From assembly GCA_905221605.1 (NCBI GenBank), contig CAJNDS010000798.1, forward strand, positions 25,001 through 68,699: 43,699 nucleotides of DNA. The letters are read 5' to 3'. The notes under the pieces are model-generated. The model made no database searches. It saw only the letters and a list, made by a program, of their open reading frames with translations, and had not been told where the DNA came from. Shown here in pieces: positions 12,276 through 21,900 of this stretch. Within the stretch, counting starts at the first letter, position 1, and every line of letters begins with the position of its first letter. The position numbers were made by a program, and so were the translations under genes. The stretch comes from Symbiodinium natans. Its lineage: Eukaryota; Sar; Dinophyceae; Suessiales; Symbiodiniaceae.

Positions 12276-12303
12276 GAGTAGTAGAAGTAGTAGTAGCTCG
12301 TAG
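12020..12303. repeat. TAG/CAG trinucleotide microsatellite
   Basis: Nearly 280 bp of AGT/AGC/AGG trinucleotides, becoming a pure AGT run at about 12183-12273. The poly-Ser (plus) and poly-Tyr (minus) frames are translations of the repeat and not genes. Confidence 0.9.
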
Positions 12304-12917
12304 CGGGGGGCGTGACTCGTCCAGGTTTATGAACCCCCACCCCTTCCCGAACGGCGCGGTCTCACTTTATATCCTTGTTTAATGGAAGAAAGCGAGCGCA
12401 TCATTCAAAGAACGCAAAGCTCAACAAATTAACAAATCTCGGTGTATGTGGGCTATAGTATACAGTTCTGAAATGAAAACAGGAGTGTCCAAACAGGACT
12501 TTCAGGAAAGACATGGTGCAGCTCCGTTGCACCCGTCCACAGGAGTGGGCGTTTAGCTCGCCTGTGTGTGTTCTATGTTGTCGTTCTGCGTGACATAGAG
12601 CATTTCAAGACTGCAATGGTGGTCGCACCATTGCATCGCATTTTTCACCGCATTTTTTGGCCGAGCTTGGAGCCGCTTAGGGCCTCAGACAGCGAAAACC
12701 ACAACGAGTCGGATGAAGTGCCTGATGGGGACACATATCCTGCTGCACATTGCTAATTGCTAACCTTGCTCAAAGGCGCATTCAATGACTCGCAGCCCCT
12801 TGCAGCACGACCATGTGCTTGACCGATGATCTTGTGCAAGTGACGCCCGGGGTGTTGACATGTGTGGCAGAATAAGCGAATGTGACTCAATGAACACAAG
12901 GCAGAACCTGAAAGGAG

Positions 12918-12938
12918 AAACCCTAAACCCTAAATCCT
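12918..12938. repeat. Telomere-like CCCTAAA run
   Basis: Two to three CCCTAAA units directly upstream of the ORF at 12943. The same juxtaposition occurs at the start of the pseudokinase ORF. Confidence 0.7.
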
Positions 12939-12942
12939 ACGG

Positions 12943-13551
12943 ATGGGCCATACCGTTGGAGATGCCACTCGACGCTCAGTCGAAGCCGTCCGCAGAGTAA
13001 GCACCCGCACAAGCTGTACACCAATTTCAGCCTCCGAATGGGAGCACATAGAGGTGGTCCTCTTGGAGAACTCCGAAGTGGAGCATGTGTCATCGCTTAT
13101 CCTGGACCACGATTCAAGGTTTCGTGCCGAGGTGTTTAGGCGAGACGAAGCTCCACTGAGGGGGCAAAACATGCCAAATCCCGAAGGAGATGAAGGAGCC
13201 ATGAAAGGTGCAATGCAGGCACGAGGGAGTTGGAGGCCCTGCGGCAGAGGCGTGGAGCTCATTCTAGCAGCGGAAGAGCAGCTTGGACTGGAGGAGCTCG
13301 TGATCTTGTATCGCTCCAAGCGTGGTTGCTTGGTGGCAGATACCTCTCTACAAGCTCTCCCAGATGGCCTGGCACAGGCCAGGAGCACTCATGTGCGTTC
13401 ATGCGCGTCCGATCCCGCATCCCCAGGAATATTCGCTCTGCGCTCCTTTGCAGCACGAGGCCACCGTGCATGCGGAGGCAAAGGCACCCAAAGACTCCAA
13501 CGCGGGGGTCTCCAAAACATTGTCTTGATAAACACGCTGACAGGTCTGTGA
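12943..13551 (+). CDS. Hypothetical protein, weakly supported
   Basis: A 202-codon frame with an ATG start just after a telomere-like run. I recognise no domain. The first two thirds have balanced composition with Glu/Val/Leu-rich stretches (for example EHIEVVLLENSEVEH) that could be a real exon; the last 50 residues look like read-through. An antisense frame covers part of the same bases, so the opening is not strong evidence by itself. Confidence 0.2.
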   Translation: MGHTVGDATRRSVEAVRRVSTRTSCTPISASEWEHIEVVLLENSEVEHVSSLILDHDSRFRAEVFRRDEAPLRGQNMPNPEGDEGAMKGAMQARGSWRPCGRGVELILAAEEQLGLEELVILYRSKRGCLVADTSLQALPDGLAQARSTHVRSCASDPASPGIFALRSFAARGHRACGGKGTQRLQRGGLQNIVLINTLTGL

Positions 13552-13559
13552 TCCCATCA

Positions 13560-14640
13560 ATTCCGGGAGCGAGGCGTCGGTTTCTGTGTATCTCTGTAGT
13601 GTCTCTTGAAGCTTTGTCGACTGCTGTGGAGCTGTGTCCAGCAGGCATACGAGGATGACTTTGAAGATGATGATAGCGTGGACGACTCAAGTGCCTCAGT
13701 GCTCCATCGCATCTCCGAGCCCTGATCACGTGTCGTCGCATTTGCTCAGGAGCCAGAGCATCAATAGCTTGCACCCTGAGTGAGAGCTGGCGAAATACGG
13801 TCCTTTAGACTGGCCGTGACTGGCCTGCGTTTCTTAGTTGTCAGGGGGTCGGAGCGAGAATGCCAGAGCCGACACGACATAGCAGCAGCAAGCACGGTCC
13901 CACACGTCCGCAGTGGCCCTGCCTCTGCTGTAGCTCCAAGCAGGCGGTATGTTGCGTGACATAATGATCCACGATGCCATCCCCCCCCCCCCCCCACCCC
14001 CCAAAAAAAAGCCGATAAAAGCCGAATTCAAGCCTGAGGGCGTGCATGACATGACTGCGCGCAATACGCAGTGACAACAAAGGTCGAGAGCATCAGTGGT
14101 GCGGGTTATTGTGGCCTGTAGCTACTTGCAAGCTTGCTCGGCCCACGAGCTTTCATAAGCGTGGCTTTGATGTTGGAAGCAACTTGGGTGTCAGGATGTG
14201 TCAGGACAAAAGACGCCGACTCGCGTTCTTTGGCGTGTTCAATATGCAGTTCAGTATGCAGGAGCATTGACGGGATGTCCCTGTGATGCCTCTGGGGCTG
14301 GGCATATCCTCAACTTTAGGCGGTCCCGGAGGCGAGGTGACCCCACTATGTGAAGGGGGGGGGGGGGGTGGGGGCATCTGGGGGACTAAATGCCTCTCAT
14401 GCTACAAGATTCCGAGAGAGTGTCCCATGTTAGCTTTCGTCATCCACCCCCAGCCTCAAGTTCTCAGCCAGCTCAATGATGTTGTGCAGTTGGATCCAGT
14501 TGGCATTTTGTTGGGAGTTCACTGGAGTTCCACATTCAACAAGATATTTCAGGCCTAGCGGCACGGGCCGGCCCCCGCCCCCCAAAGCACGAAACCTTGA
14601 ACCTTGGCACTGTCTTCTCTTTCCCGTGTCTTTGTCCTCT
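13560..14640. other. No recognisable gene
   Basis: Mixed sequence with a C-run/A-run at 13981-14008 and a G-run near 14356-14369. Short frames only. Confidence 0.5.
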
Positions 14641-14700
14641 CCTTCTCTCTGTCTCTCTTTCTCCTGCCTTCGCCCCCCCTCCCTCCCCCCCCCTCCCCCC

Positions 14701-14741
14701 CCGGCGCGCGCGCGCGCGCGCGCCGCGCGCGCGCGCGCGCA
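14701..14741. repeat. Alternating GC (Z-DNA-prone) tract
   Basis: About 40 bp of alternating CG dinucleotides with one CC phase break near its middle, immediately after a CT/CCCTCCC pyrimidine tract (14636-14701). Perfect purine-pyrimidine alternation of this length favours Z-DNA; the phase break makes it partly self-complementary. Confidence 0.85.
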
Positions 14742-14907
14742 CCCGCATCAGGAGCATCAGTGGGGTTGGTTTGGGGGCCTTAAAAGCATTCTATGCATGC
14801 GTTTTGCCTTCGAAAAACCTTCAGAAAACGCTGTAAACACGTGTTTTTGGGCTTGGGAAGCCTTTTGGGACCCAGGAAAGGGAGCATCATGAGCATCAGC
14901 GGCCTCC

Positions 14908-15100
14908 CCCAGGCCATCCAAAACCCCCTTAAACACGCCGATTGTATGTGCTTGAACGCTTGCGTGCCCACGAAACCCCCAAAAGCAAGACCCCGAATGC
15001 CCTTAAGGGCATTCGGGGTCCTGCTGTTCGGGTGTTTTGTAGGCACGAAGCCGTTCGAGCGCGTAAAATGAGCGATTTTAGGGGCGTTTTTACGTGGACC
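14908..15100. repeat. Imperfect long palindrome (MITE-like hairpin)
   Basis: The core, 14989-15020, is a perfect 32-bp palindrome (arms GACCCCGAATGCCC around TTAA). Flanks continue to pair with roughly 70-80% identity out to about 14908 and 15100, for example GTGCCCACGAA on the left against TTTTGTAGGCAC on the right. Open frames in both directions share the peptide TPNALKGIRG, as expected of a palindrome. No transposase. Confidence 0.7.
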
Positions 15101-15877
15101 CACAAAACACTCGGTATTTACGAGGTTTTCTGCTGTTGGAACACCCCCCCAAACCGAGCATCATGAGCATCAGCTGGGTCTCTGGGCCGTGGGCCCGGAC
15201 CCCCCCACGAAGCCCAAGAGAAGCGATGGCTCGATGATGCGCCCGGACCCCGCGCATCAGCAGCATCAGCAGACCCCCCCCCGGACGTGGGTTTCGATGA
15301 TGCGCACTTTGGGGGCGGGTCAAGGGCAACAGGGGTGGGGGTCGGAGGCACGCGTGAAAAACCTCATAAAAACACGGTATTTACGGTGATTTCAGCGTTT
15401 TTCAGCGTTTTTTATTGCCTTGGGCCCGCGGGCCAGGGCTGCTGATGCTCATGATGCTCGCCTGGTTTTGGGCTTCCGGTACCCCCCCCAAACCTTGAAA
15501 AACGTGGTTTCGGCCTGGCGCGCGCCCCATGTGAAAAGCTAGGGCCGATGATGCGCGCCCGTGAGGGTTTAATGGGGTGCTGCGGGTGTTTTGTGGCCTC
15601 GGTTTTTCGTAAAAACCCATGGTTTTTACGAGGTTTTCGTGCTTTTCGCACCACCGCGTGTTGCGTCCCCTTGGATGCCGTTTTGGAGGCCTCCCGAAGG
15701 GCCCCGCGCGAATTTGAAGCAATTTTGGGCGGGGTCGGCGGCTCGGGCGCTCGCCCCTTAAAGCTAGCGCTTTAGTGCGACGCGGGCTCCGCCCTGGACC
15801 ACGGGCGGCGCGGGGGCCGGATTTTAAGGGGCTGCGCCCATGGGCGGGCAGCGCAGGCAGAAGCGCGGGGCGAGCAG

Positions 15878-16062
15878 TTTCTAAGCATTTTGAGGCCCCT
15901 AAACTCCCTTAAAATCTCTAAGCGTTTGAGGCTCCTCAACCCCCTCAAAGTTTCCAAGCATTTTCAGGCCCCTAAACTCCCTTCAAATCTCTAAGCGTTT
16001 GAGGTTCCTAGACTCCCTTAAAGTTTCTAAGCACTTTATAAGGCCCCTAAACTCTCTTTTTC
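15878..16062. repeat. 36/37-bp tandem repeat, five units
   Basis: Units start with CTAAGC at 15881, 15918, 15954 (as CCAAGC), 15991 and 16027, so the spacing alternates 37 and 36 bp. The shared core is CTAAGCxTTTGAGGCCCCTA followed by AACTCCCTTAAA. Alternate units resemble each other more, which suggests a 73-bp higher-order unit. Confidence 0.8.
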
Positions 16063-16466
16063 CTAGCCCCGGGCTTAGACACGTCGCTTATGCCCGCCCT
16101 TTGGGGGGCATCATGCTCCTGATGCGCCCCCGGGGTCCCGCCCCGGGAGCCGCTGATGCTCCTGATGCGCGCCTGGGATTCCCGGGCTGGACCCGCTGAT
16201 GCTCATGATGCGCGCCCTCTGGGGGCCTCCGTGGCGACGCAAAAAACCACGAAAAAAAAACCGTTCACCGGCGGCACGCGGGGGTCGGCGGCACTGGCGT
16301 CCGGCCTAATTCTGCTTCGCAGAAGGCCAGAGGCCAGCAAGGCTATTCCCGGGACGACCCGGGCTAAAAGGTCCGCATTTGCTCGGTCCTTTGGGGACCT
16401 CGCGCTGCCCGATTTAATGGCTACCGCCAGTGCCGCCGACCCCAGACCCAACAAGACAGTCCTCTG

Positions 16467-17755
16467 ATGTGCTTTGGGGTGGGGGGGGGTGGGGAGGGGG
16501 TGGGGGGGGGGGGGCCGGGGGGTGGGGGGGGTGTTGGGGTGGGGGGGGGGGTGGGGTGGGGGGGGGGTGGGGGGGTGGTGGGGGTGGGTGAGGGGGGGTG
16601 GGGGGGGGTGGGGGGCGGGGAAAACGGAGGGGGCCGCGGGATGCACTGGAGCCCTTAAGAATGAGCTTCAAGGGCATGGGGAAGGGGGGTGGGGGGGGGT
16701 GGTGGGGTGGGGGGGGGGGGTGGGCGGGGGAGCGTGGGGGGCGGGGCATGCACGGAGCGCTTCGATTGGCTTCAAGGGCATGGAGGGTAGGTGGGAGGGG
16801 TGGGGTGGGGGGGCGGGGGTCGGGTGGGGGGGGGGGGGGCCGGGATTGGGCAGGTGGGGGAGTAGGGGGACGGGGTTGGGGGGGACTGGGGCGGGAGGTT
16901 GGGGGGGTGGGCTGGGACTTGGGCTGGGGCGGGGTGCAAGGAGGAGGTGGGGACGGGCGGTGGTGAGGGGTGAGGGGGGCTTGAGGGGGCTGGGCGGGGG
17001 GGTGGGGGGGTGGGTGGGCAAGGCTTGGGCGGGGCTTGGGCGGTGGGGGGTGGGCGGGGGGTAGGTGAGGGGGCGTGGGGGAAAGCGGAAGGGGCGTGGA
17101 GCCCTTAAAACTCAGCTTTGACGAAGGGGGGCGGGGCTGGGACTGGGCCGGTGGGGGGGCGGGGGCCACAGAGGGGGGCTGCGCGGGGTGTTGGGGTAGG
17201 GGGGGAAGTTGGGGACGGGGTGGGGGGGGTAGGGGAGGCTGGGCGGGTGGGGGGGTGGGCGGGACTTGGGCGGGTGGGGGAGTAGGTGGGGACGGGGTTG
17301 GGGGGGTGGGGGGGGTTGGGGGAGGCGGGGGGTGGAAAGAGGGGGCGCAGGCATGCATTGGAGCCCTTCAAACTCAGGGGGGGGGGCTGGGGGACTGGGC
17401 GGTGGAGTAAGCTCAGCTTAGGTTCAAGGGCATGGAAGGGGGGGTGGGTGGGGAGGGGGGGGGGGGGGGCTGGGGTACAGGGGTTTTAGGGTTCGAGGTT
17501 TAGGGTTTGGGTTTAGGGAGGGGGGGCTGGGGGGGCTGGGGGGGTTGGCGGGGGTATTGGAGCCCTTAAAACTCAAAGGGGGGGGGCTCGGTGGAGCACT
17601 TAAAACTCAGCTTAGGTTCAAGGGCATGGAAGGGGGGGTGGGTGGAGGGGTGGGGGGGGGCTGGGCCACAGGGGGGGTGGGGGGTGGCGGGGTAGCGGGG
17701 TGGGGGGGTGGGGGGTTGGGGGGGGGTTGGGGGGGGTGGGGCAAGCGGAGCAAGA
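16467..17755. repeat. 1.3-kb G-rich array with conserved boxes
   Basis: Almost continuous G-runs separated by single T, C or A on the plus strand. Embedded copies of one box occur near 16642, 16746, 17094, 17350, 17407 (second half), 17558, 17592 and 17759. Its parts are GCATGCAxTGGAGCCCTT, then AAAACTCAGCTTAGG, then TTCAAGGGCATGGA. A telomere-like TTTAGGG cluster lies at 17483-17517. Long Gly-rich plus frames and a 314-codon Pro-rich minus frame are compositional artefacts. The unit looks like a minisatellite whose spacers expanded as G-runs. Confidence 0.8.
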
Positions 17756-17891
17756 GAGGATTGGAGCCCTTTAAATCATCTGATCAGGGGACCATGATGG
17801 GGCCATGAGCCACTAGGGGCCAGCAAACGAAGCGGGCATGCTTTAATGGGGCCAGTCCATGGGGGGGGTGGGGTAGGGGAGCATTGGGTCT

Positions 17892-18077
17892 TCACTGACG
17901 CCGCCCCCGGCTGGGGTCGGCGGATAAGACTGCAAAGGTTTCAATACTCCAAACTCGGAAGTCTTGTTCAAAGATCTGAATGTTGAACTCGAAAGATCTC
18001 CCCAGGGGTTCTGCTTCGAAGATGCCATGAACCGGGTGGACTTGGACTAGGAACTTCCCATGATCCACTTTTTCCAT
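17892..18077 (-). CDS. Possible short exon, unknown
   Basis: A 61-codon minus frame (MEKVDHGKFLVQVHPVHGIF...) with protein-like, unbiased composition (Phe, Val, Glu, Ile spread evenly), unlike the simple-repeat frames around it. No family recognised, no partner exon found. Coding status is only a guess from composition. Confidence 0.15.
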   Translation of the reverse strand: MEKVDHGKFLVQVHPVHGIFEAEPLGRSFEFNIQIFEQDFRVWSIETFAVLSADPSRGRRQ

Positions 18078-18985
18078 TCATTTTCTGCATGACTGATCAT
18101 TCAAAGTGCTTTTTTTTCGGTTTGCATACTTTGAGTCCTTTTTCCCATGAATCTTCGAGTCCTGGACTTGTGGAAAATGGCTTCCAGGCTGCTGCGTGGG
18201 AGCAGCAACGGTAGCATAAAGGCCGGGGCTGTTGTGATTGTTGTGCTCCCCGACTACCTGGAGGTGTGCAGCATGGCCATTTGCGGAAAATTGCTCACCC
18301 GAACCTTTCCAGGGCGAGCTGCAAAGTAAAGTTGGATCCCCTTGAACTCACCATGGACGAGCCTGCGCATGATAAGTCAAAGAGCAGAAAACCATGGGAC
18401 CCTGAACCTAGCTTAGCTTAGTCCTGACTGAGTAGAGCTCAAGCAGTTGTAACACTGCTGTGTTTCAGCATGGGGCCGTAAGGCCAAAAACGGCACTCAG
18501 TGCCAGGGTCTGGACACCGAGGATCACCAGGCACTTCACTCTGAAGGCTGGGGAGTTGGGTTGCGTTGGGTTACTGATCATGTTACTACTCTGTACCTCT
18601 ATCGTCTATCGTGCGTGCCAAGCAGGTCTGGAGCGTTTTGGGTTTGTGGTGGAGACCCTTGTCTTAGGCTTCTTGGGAGTTCAAGAGGGTTCCTTACCAG
18701 CACACCGGTTGTCTGCGGCACGTGTCTGCAATTTCGTGCGTCTGAAAGGAAGCATAGGTGCGCTGGTCTGTTCTGCTTGTTTAACCGAAAGCCCGGCGCT
18801 TGGAAAGGCCACAAGGTTCGTTGCACCACGGGCATGACCAGCAGGCCAAATCGTTGTTTTCGAGCCATGGGAGAAGTTCAGTATGTCAATGTGGGAAAGG
18901 CTTGCATGCAGGTGGCAGCGGCACTGCGTAGGGGAACGCTGCCGCGTGGTGCGAAACTTCGTCACTTCACAAGCCAAGTTTGTAC

Positions 18986-21900
18986 ATGTCCAAGGGACCT
19001 TGGGGCCTAAACCCTAAAGTCGCACAAGCATCGATTGTAGATGCCTGTTGGACTGATTGTATCGCCCTGGATACTGGATCCAAGCCTGGCATGAGACCTT
19101 CTCACCACCACCCAGACTCTGGCAAGGACCTAGCAGGTATGCATGGTGTAATTGTTGGTTTGGGTGTTTCACACACTGCTATGGCGCTGCCAAATCTACT
19201 TCCGGAAGGCCCGGGAGCCCGGGACATGAGCCAAGCCACCGTGCCCGGCCTTTGGTTGCATCTGCATCCAGTGCACACAAGCAAGAAGGGCACTAGCTCC
19301 TCCTCCTCTGCCCCTGCGCCCTGGGCCCTTCCCAAGTCGGAAGAGGCGGCTTTTAAGCTGAGAGGTCGGCATGAATGTTTGAGCAACCTGCTGCAGCGAG
19401 CCGCATCCGGCAACGCACTCTCCACGGCGCCGCTGGCTCCTGCAGATCCACCGGCAGAGGTGCAACCTTTCCCTGGGCCGCCAGAGCAGGGCCCAGTTTT
19501 GTTCTTCTTTGGGGGCCGCCTGCAGGCTGCCAACGCCGCTGGGGACAGCACGATCTCCGTGCCTCTTCTCATGGCTGATCTGGTCTACTTGTCAGCCACA
19601 AAATCGGCAGAGTCGGAGCGTGCCTGGTATGTATTCGTTTTGGCGCCACGTCCTTGTCCAACAAAACCCGCGGAGGATGAGCAACCATCGACGGAATGTG
19701 GGGACATGATGCCGCTGAAGGACGTTTGGCTGCTGTACACAGCTCCAGTTGAGCACAGCGACTTTCTCCGACTCTTATTCGAGTTCGGTAGCCGCGGTGC
19801 TCTGCGTTGGGACTTACACCAGTGCTACACTGTGACGGACAAGTTTCTCGGAGTCGGCGGCTCTGCCGCCGTGTACCTAGGGCAATCCCGGATGCGCCTT
19901 CTTGCGCCAAAGCAGGTCGCAGTGAAGAAGTTGCACAGAGTAGAAGGCAAGGCCTACATCAGAGCTGTCAGAACTGAAACCGAGGTCTTAGCAGTGGCTT
20001 CGGGTCACCCATTCATCTCTGCGTTGCTCGGCATCTTCTGCTTCCACGAAGTGGGCTCTGCAGAAGGCAGAACGGGCCCCTCAATTCGGTGGAGCATTGT
20101 TGTGCCTTTCTACGAAAACGGAGACTTATTTGCTTACCTGGCGGCCAATGGCGCCATGAATGAAACTCGAGCAACTATTCTCATGCTGTGCCTGCTGTCA
20201 GCTTTAACTCACCTCCACCGCTTGGGCGTTGTATACCGGGATGTGAAAGCGGAGAAAATCTTCCTGGCCGACGACAAAGCCGTCCTGTCAGGTTGTGGCA
20301 TTGCGGCGTTTTTGAAAGATGAAGAGGCTATGCAGTGCAGAGTTGGGTCGCCCGGCTACGCTGCGCCGGAAGTGGTCACAAACTGGCCATCCGACGAGAA
20401 AGTCGACGTTTTCGGCGCAGGAGTTGTTCTGTATTTCGCGCTCAGCAACACAATGCCTTTTCCGGGGAAGACGTTGGAGAAGGTGCTTGAGCTCACCGCA
20501 CGGTGCGAGGTGCACTACAACAATTCTCTCTTTGGTGATATTTCCGGGAGTATCATGGTTCTCCTGAAGGCTCTCTTGAACAAGGATCCGACCATGCGGC
20601 CCTCAGCAAAGAGGTCCTTCCTGGAACTGTGGACCGTGGCCAAACCGGAGATTCAGCGAAACAGCGTCGCCTGCATCGCCCTTCAGGCTGTGAACGATTT
20701 TGAGAGCTTGGCCGCCTGGGAGGGCGGCAAGCCTGGGCCAAGCATGGCCTGGGAGGCCACGGAGGGCAGTATATTTTCGCAAGCTACTGGTACAGCTTTG
20801 GCAGCCGGCGCAGCGTCAAGGATGGCCTGGGAGGGCGGCAAGCCTTGGCCAAGGATGGTCTGGGAGGGTGGCAAGCCTGGGCCAAGGATGGGCTGGGAGG
20901 GCGGCAAGGCTCTGCAAGCTACTGGTGCAGCTTCGGCAGCCGGCGCAGCGTCAAGGATGGCCAGGGAGGGCAGCAAGCCTGGGCCAAGGATGGCCTGGGA
21001 GGGCAATATGGCTTCGCAAGCTATTGGTACAGACTCCGCAGGAGCCGACGCAGCATCTCAAGACAAGACTGAGCTGGTGCTGATTCCTGTGTCCACTCCG
21101 AAGCCGACCTCCATTGGTGGCATGTTCTCCTATCTGAGGAATCGACTTGCGTGGAGGAAATCGAAAAATGGCAGCTCCAAGGACGACATGGGCCAGACAG
21201 ACAAGCCGGTTTCCGCGGCCAAGGAGCAGGCGATGACCTACGGTCGAGGGACTTCGAATGCTGCGCAAGTAGCTGGCTGTCGTTCAACAGAGGGCCTTGT
21301 GGTATATTTGGGCTTCGGTGATGTGGCGGAGATCAGACACGGCATCCTTATGGCCATGCCCAAGCAACTGCATTCGGAGTTCGCGCCCTGCTTCCAGATT
21401 CTACGAGATCCTCCAACGCCGTTCCCACCAGGCGTCGTGCCATTGAGTCCAGTTTTGGACCTGCGCCCGCACGGCGTCAACTTTGGAGGCCAGCGTGTGT
21501 TGCTGGTGCTCCCAGCTTGCGAAGGAGCCGAGAAGGCATGGCGGTCGACGGATGCCAACGGTTGGGAAGAGGTCGAGGATGTAGAGTTCTTCCCCGGCAA
21601 AGCTGTGCTTCATCTGGAGCACTTTTGCGCCGCTTTTGTGGGCACTGACCACCCGCAACCAAGACGGCTGAAAGTCAGAGGATTTCTGGCTAGCAGCCGG
21701 CACGCCGCGAAGTGCGCCATCGTGCACGCCAACTGCGCTGCATGTGACGAGGGATTGCAGCTTGATTGCGAGGATGCAGACATATTGGGAGGCTTTGAAG
21801 AATGCGTGCCACCCAAAGCGACAGGGATGTATCGTCACGGTGAGGAGTTGATCCTGTCCCAAGGCGGGCACTGGTCGCAGAGGGTTCCTCTTCGTTTTGA

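Larger units (their letters stand above)
14745..16216. repeat. Dispersed GATGCTC-TGATGC motif family (11 copies)
   Basis: A short motif, consensus GCTGATGCTCATGATGCGCG or its reverse complement, occurs about 11 times in 1.5 kb: near 14745, 14882, 15156, 15226 (partial), 15253, 15294 (partial), 15440, 15545 (partial), 16108, 16151 and 16194. Both orientations occur: early copies mostly as GAGCATCATGAGCATCAGC, the last as its complement. A second word, GGTATTTACG followed by a GTTTTC-like end, recurs near 15110, 15375 and 15612. No gene lies here. Protein-binding sites or ends of small mobile elements are both possible. Confidence 0.65.

Noticed and set aside
12034-12340. Poly-Ser (plus) and poly-Tyr (minus) proteins
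   Set aside because: Direct translation of the AGT/AGC microsatellite.
16414-17358. 314-codon proline-rich protein on the minus strand
   Set aside because: It is the reading of G-runs; Pro, His and Thr only, with no start context or domain. The same holds for frames over 2836-3173, 3118-3660 and 24942-25448.
18460-19010. Overlapping plus ORFs just upstream of the pseudokinase
   Set aside because: Two different frames and antisense frames are equally open and none has a domain; they may be 5' flank or intron.
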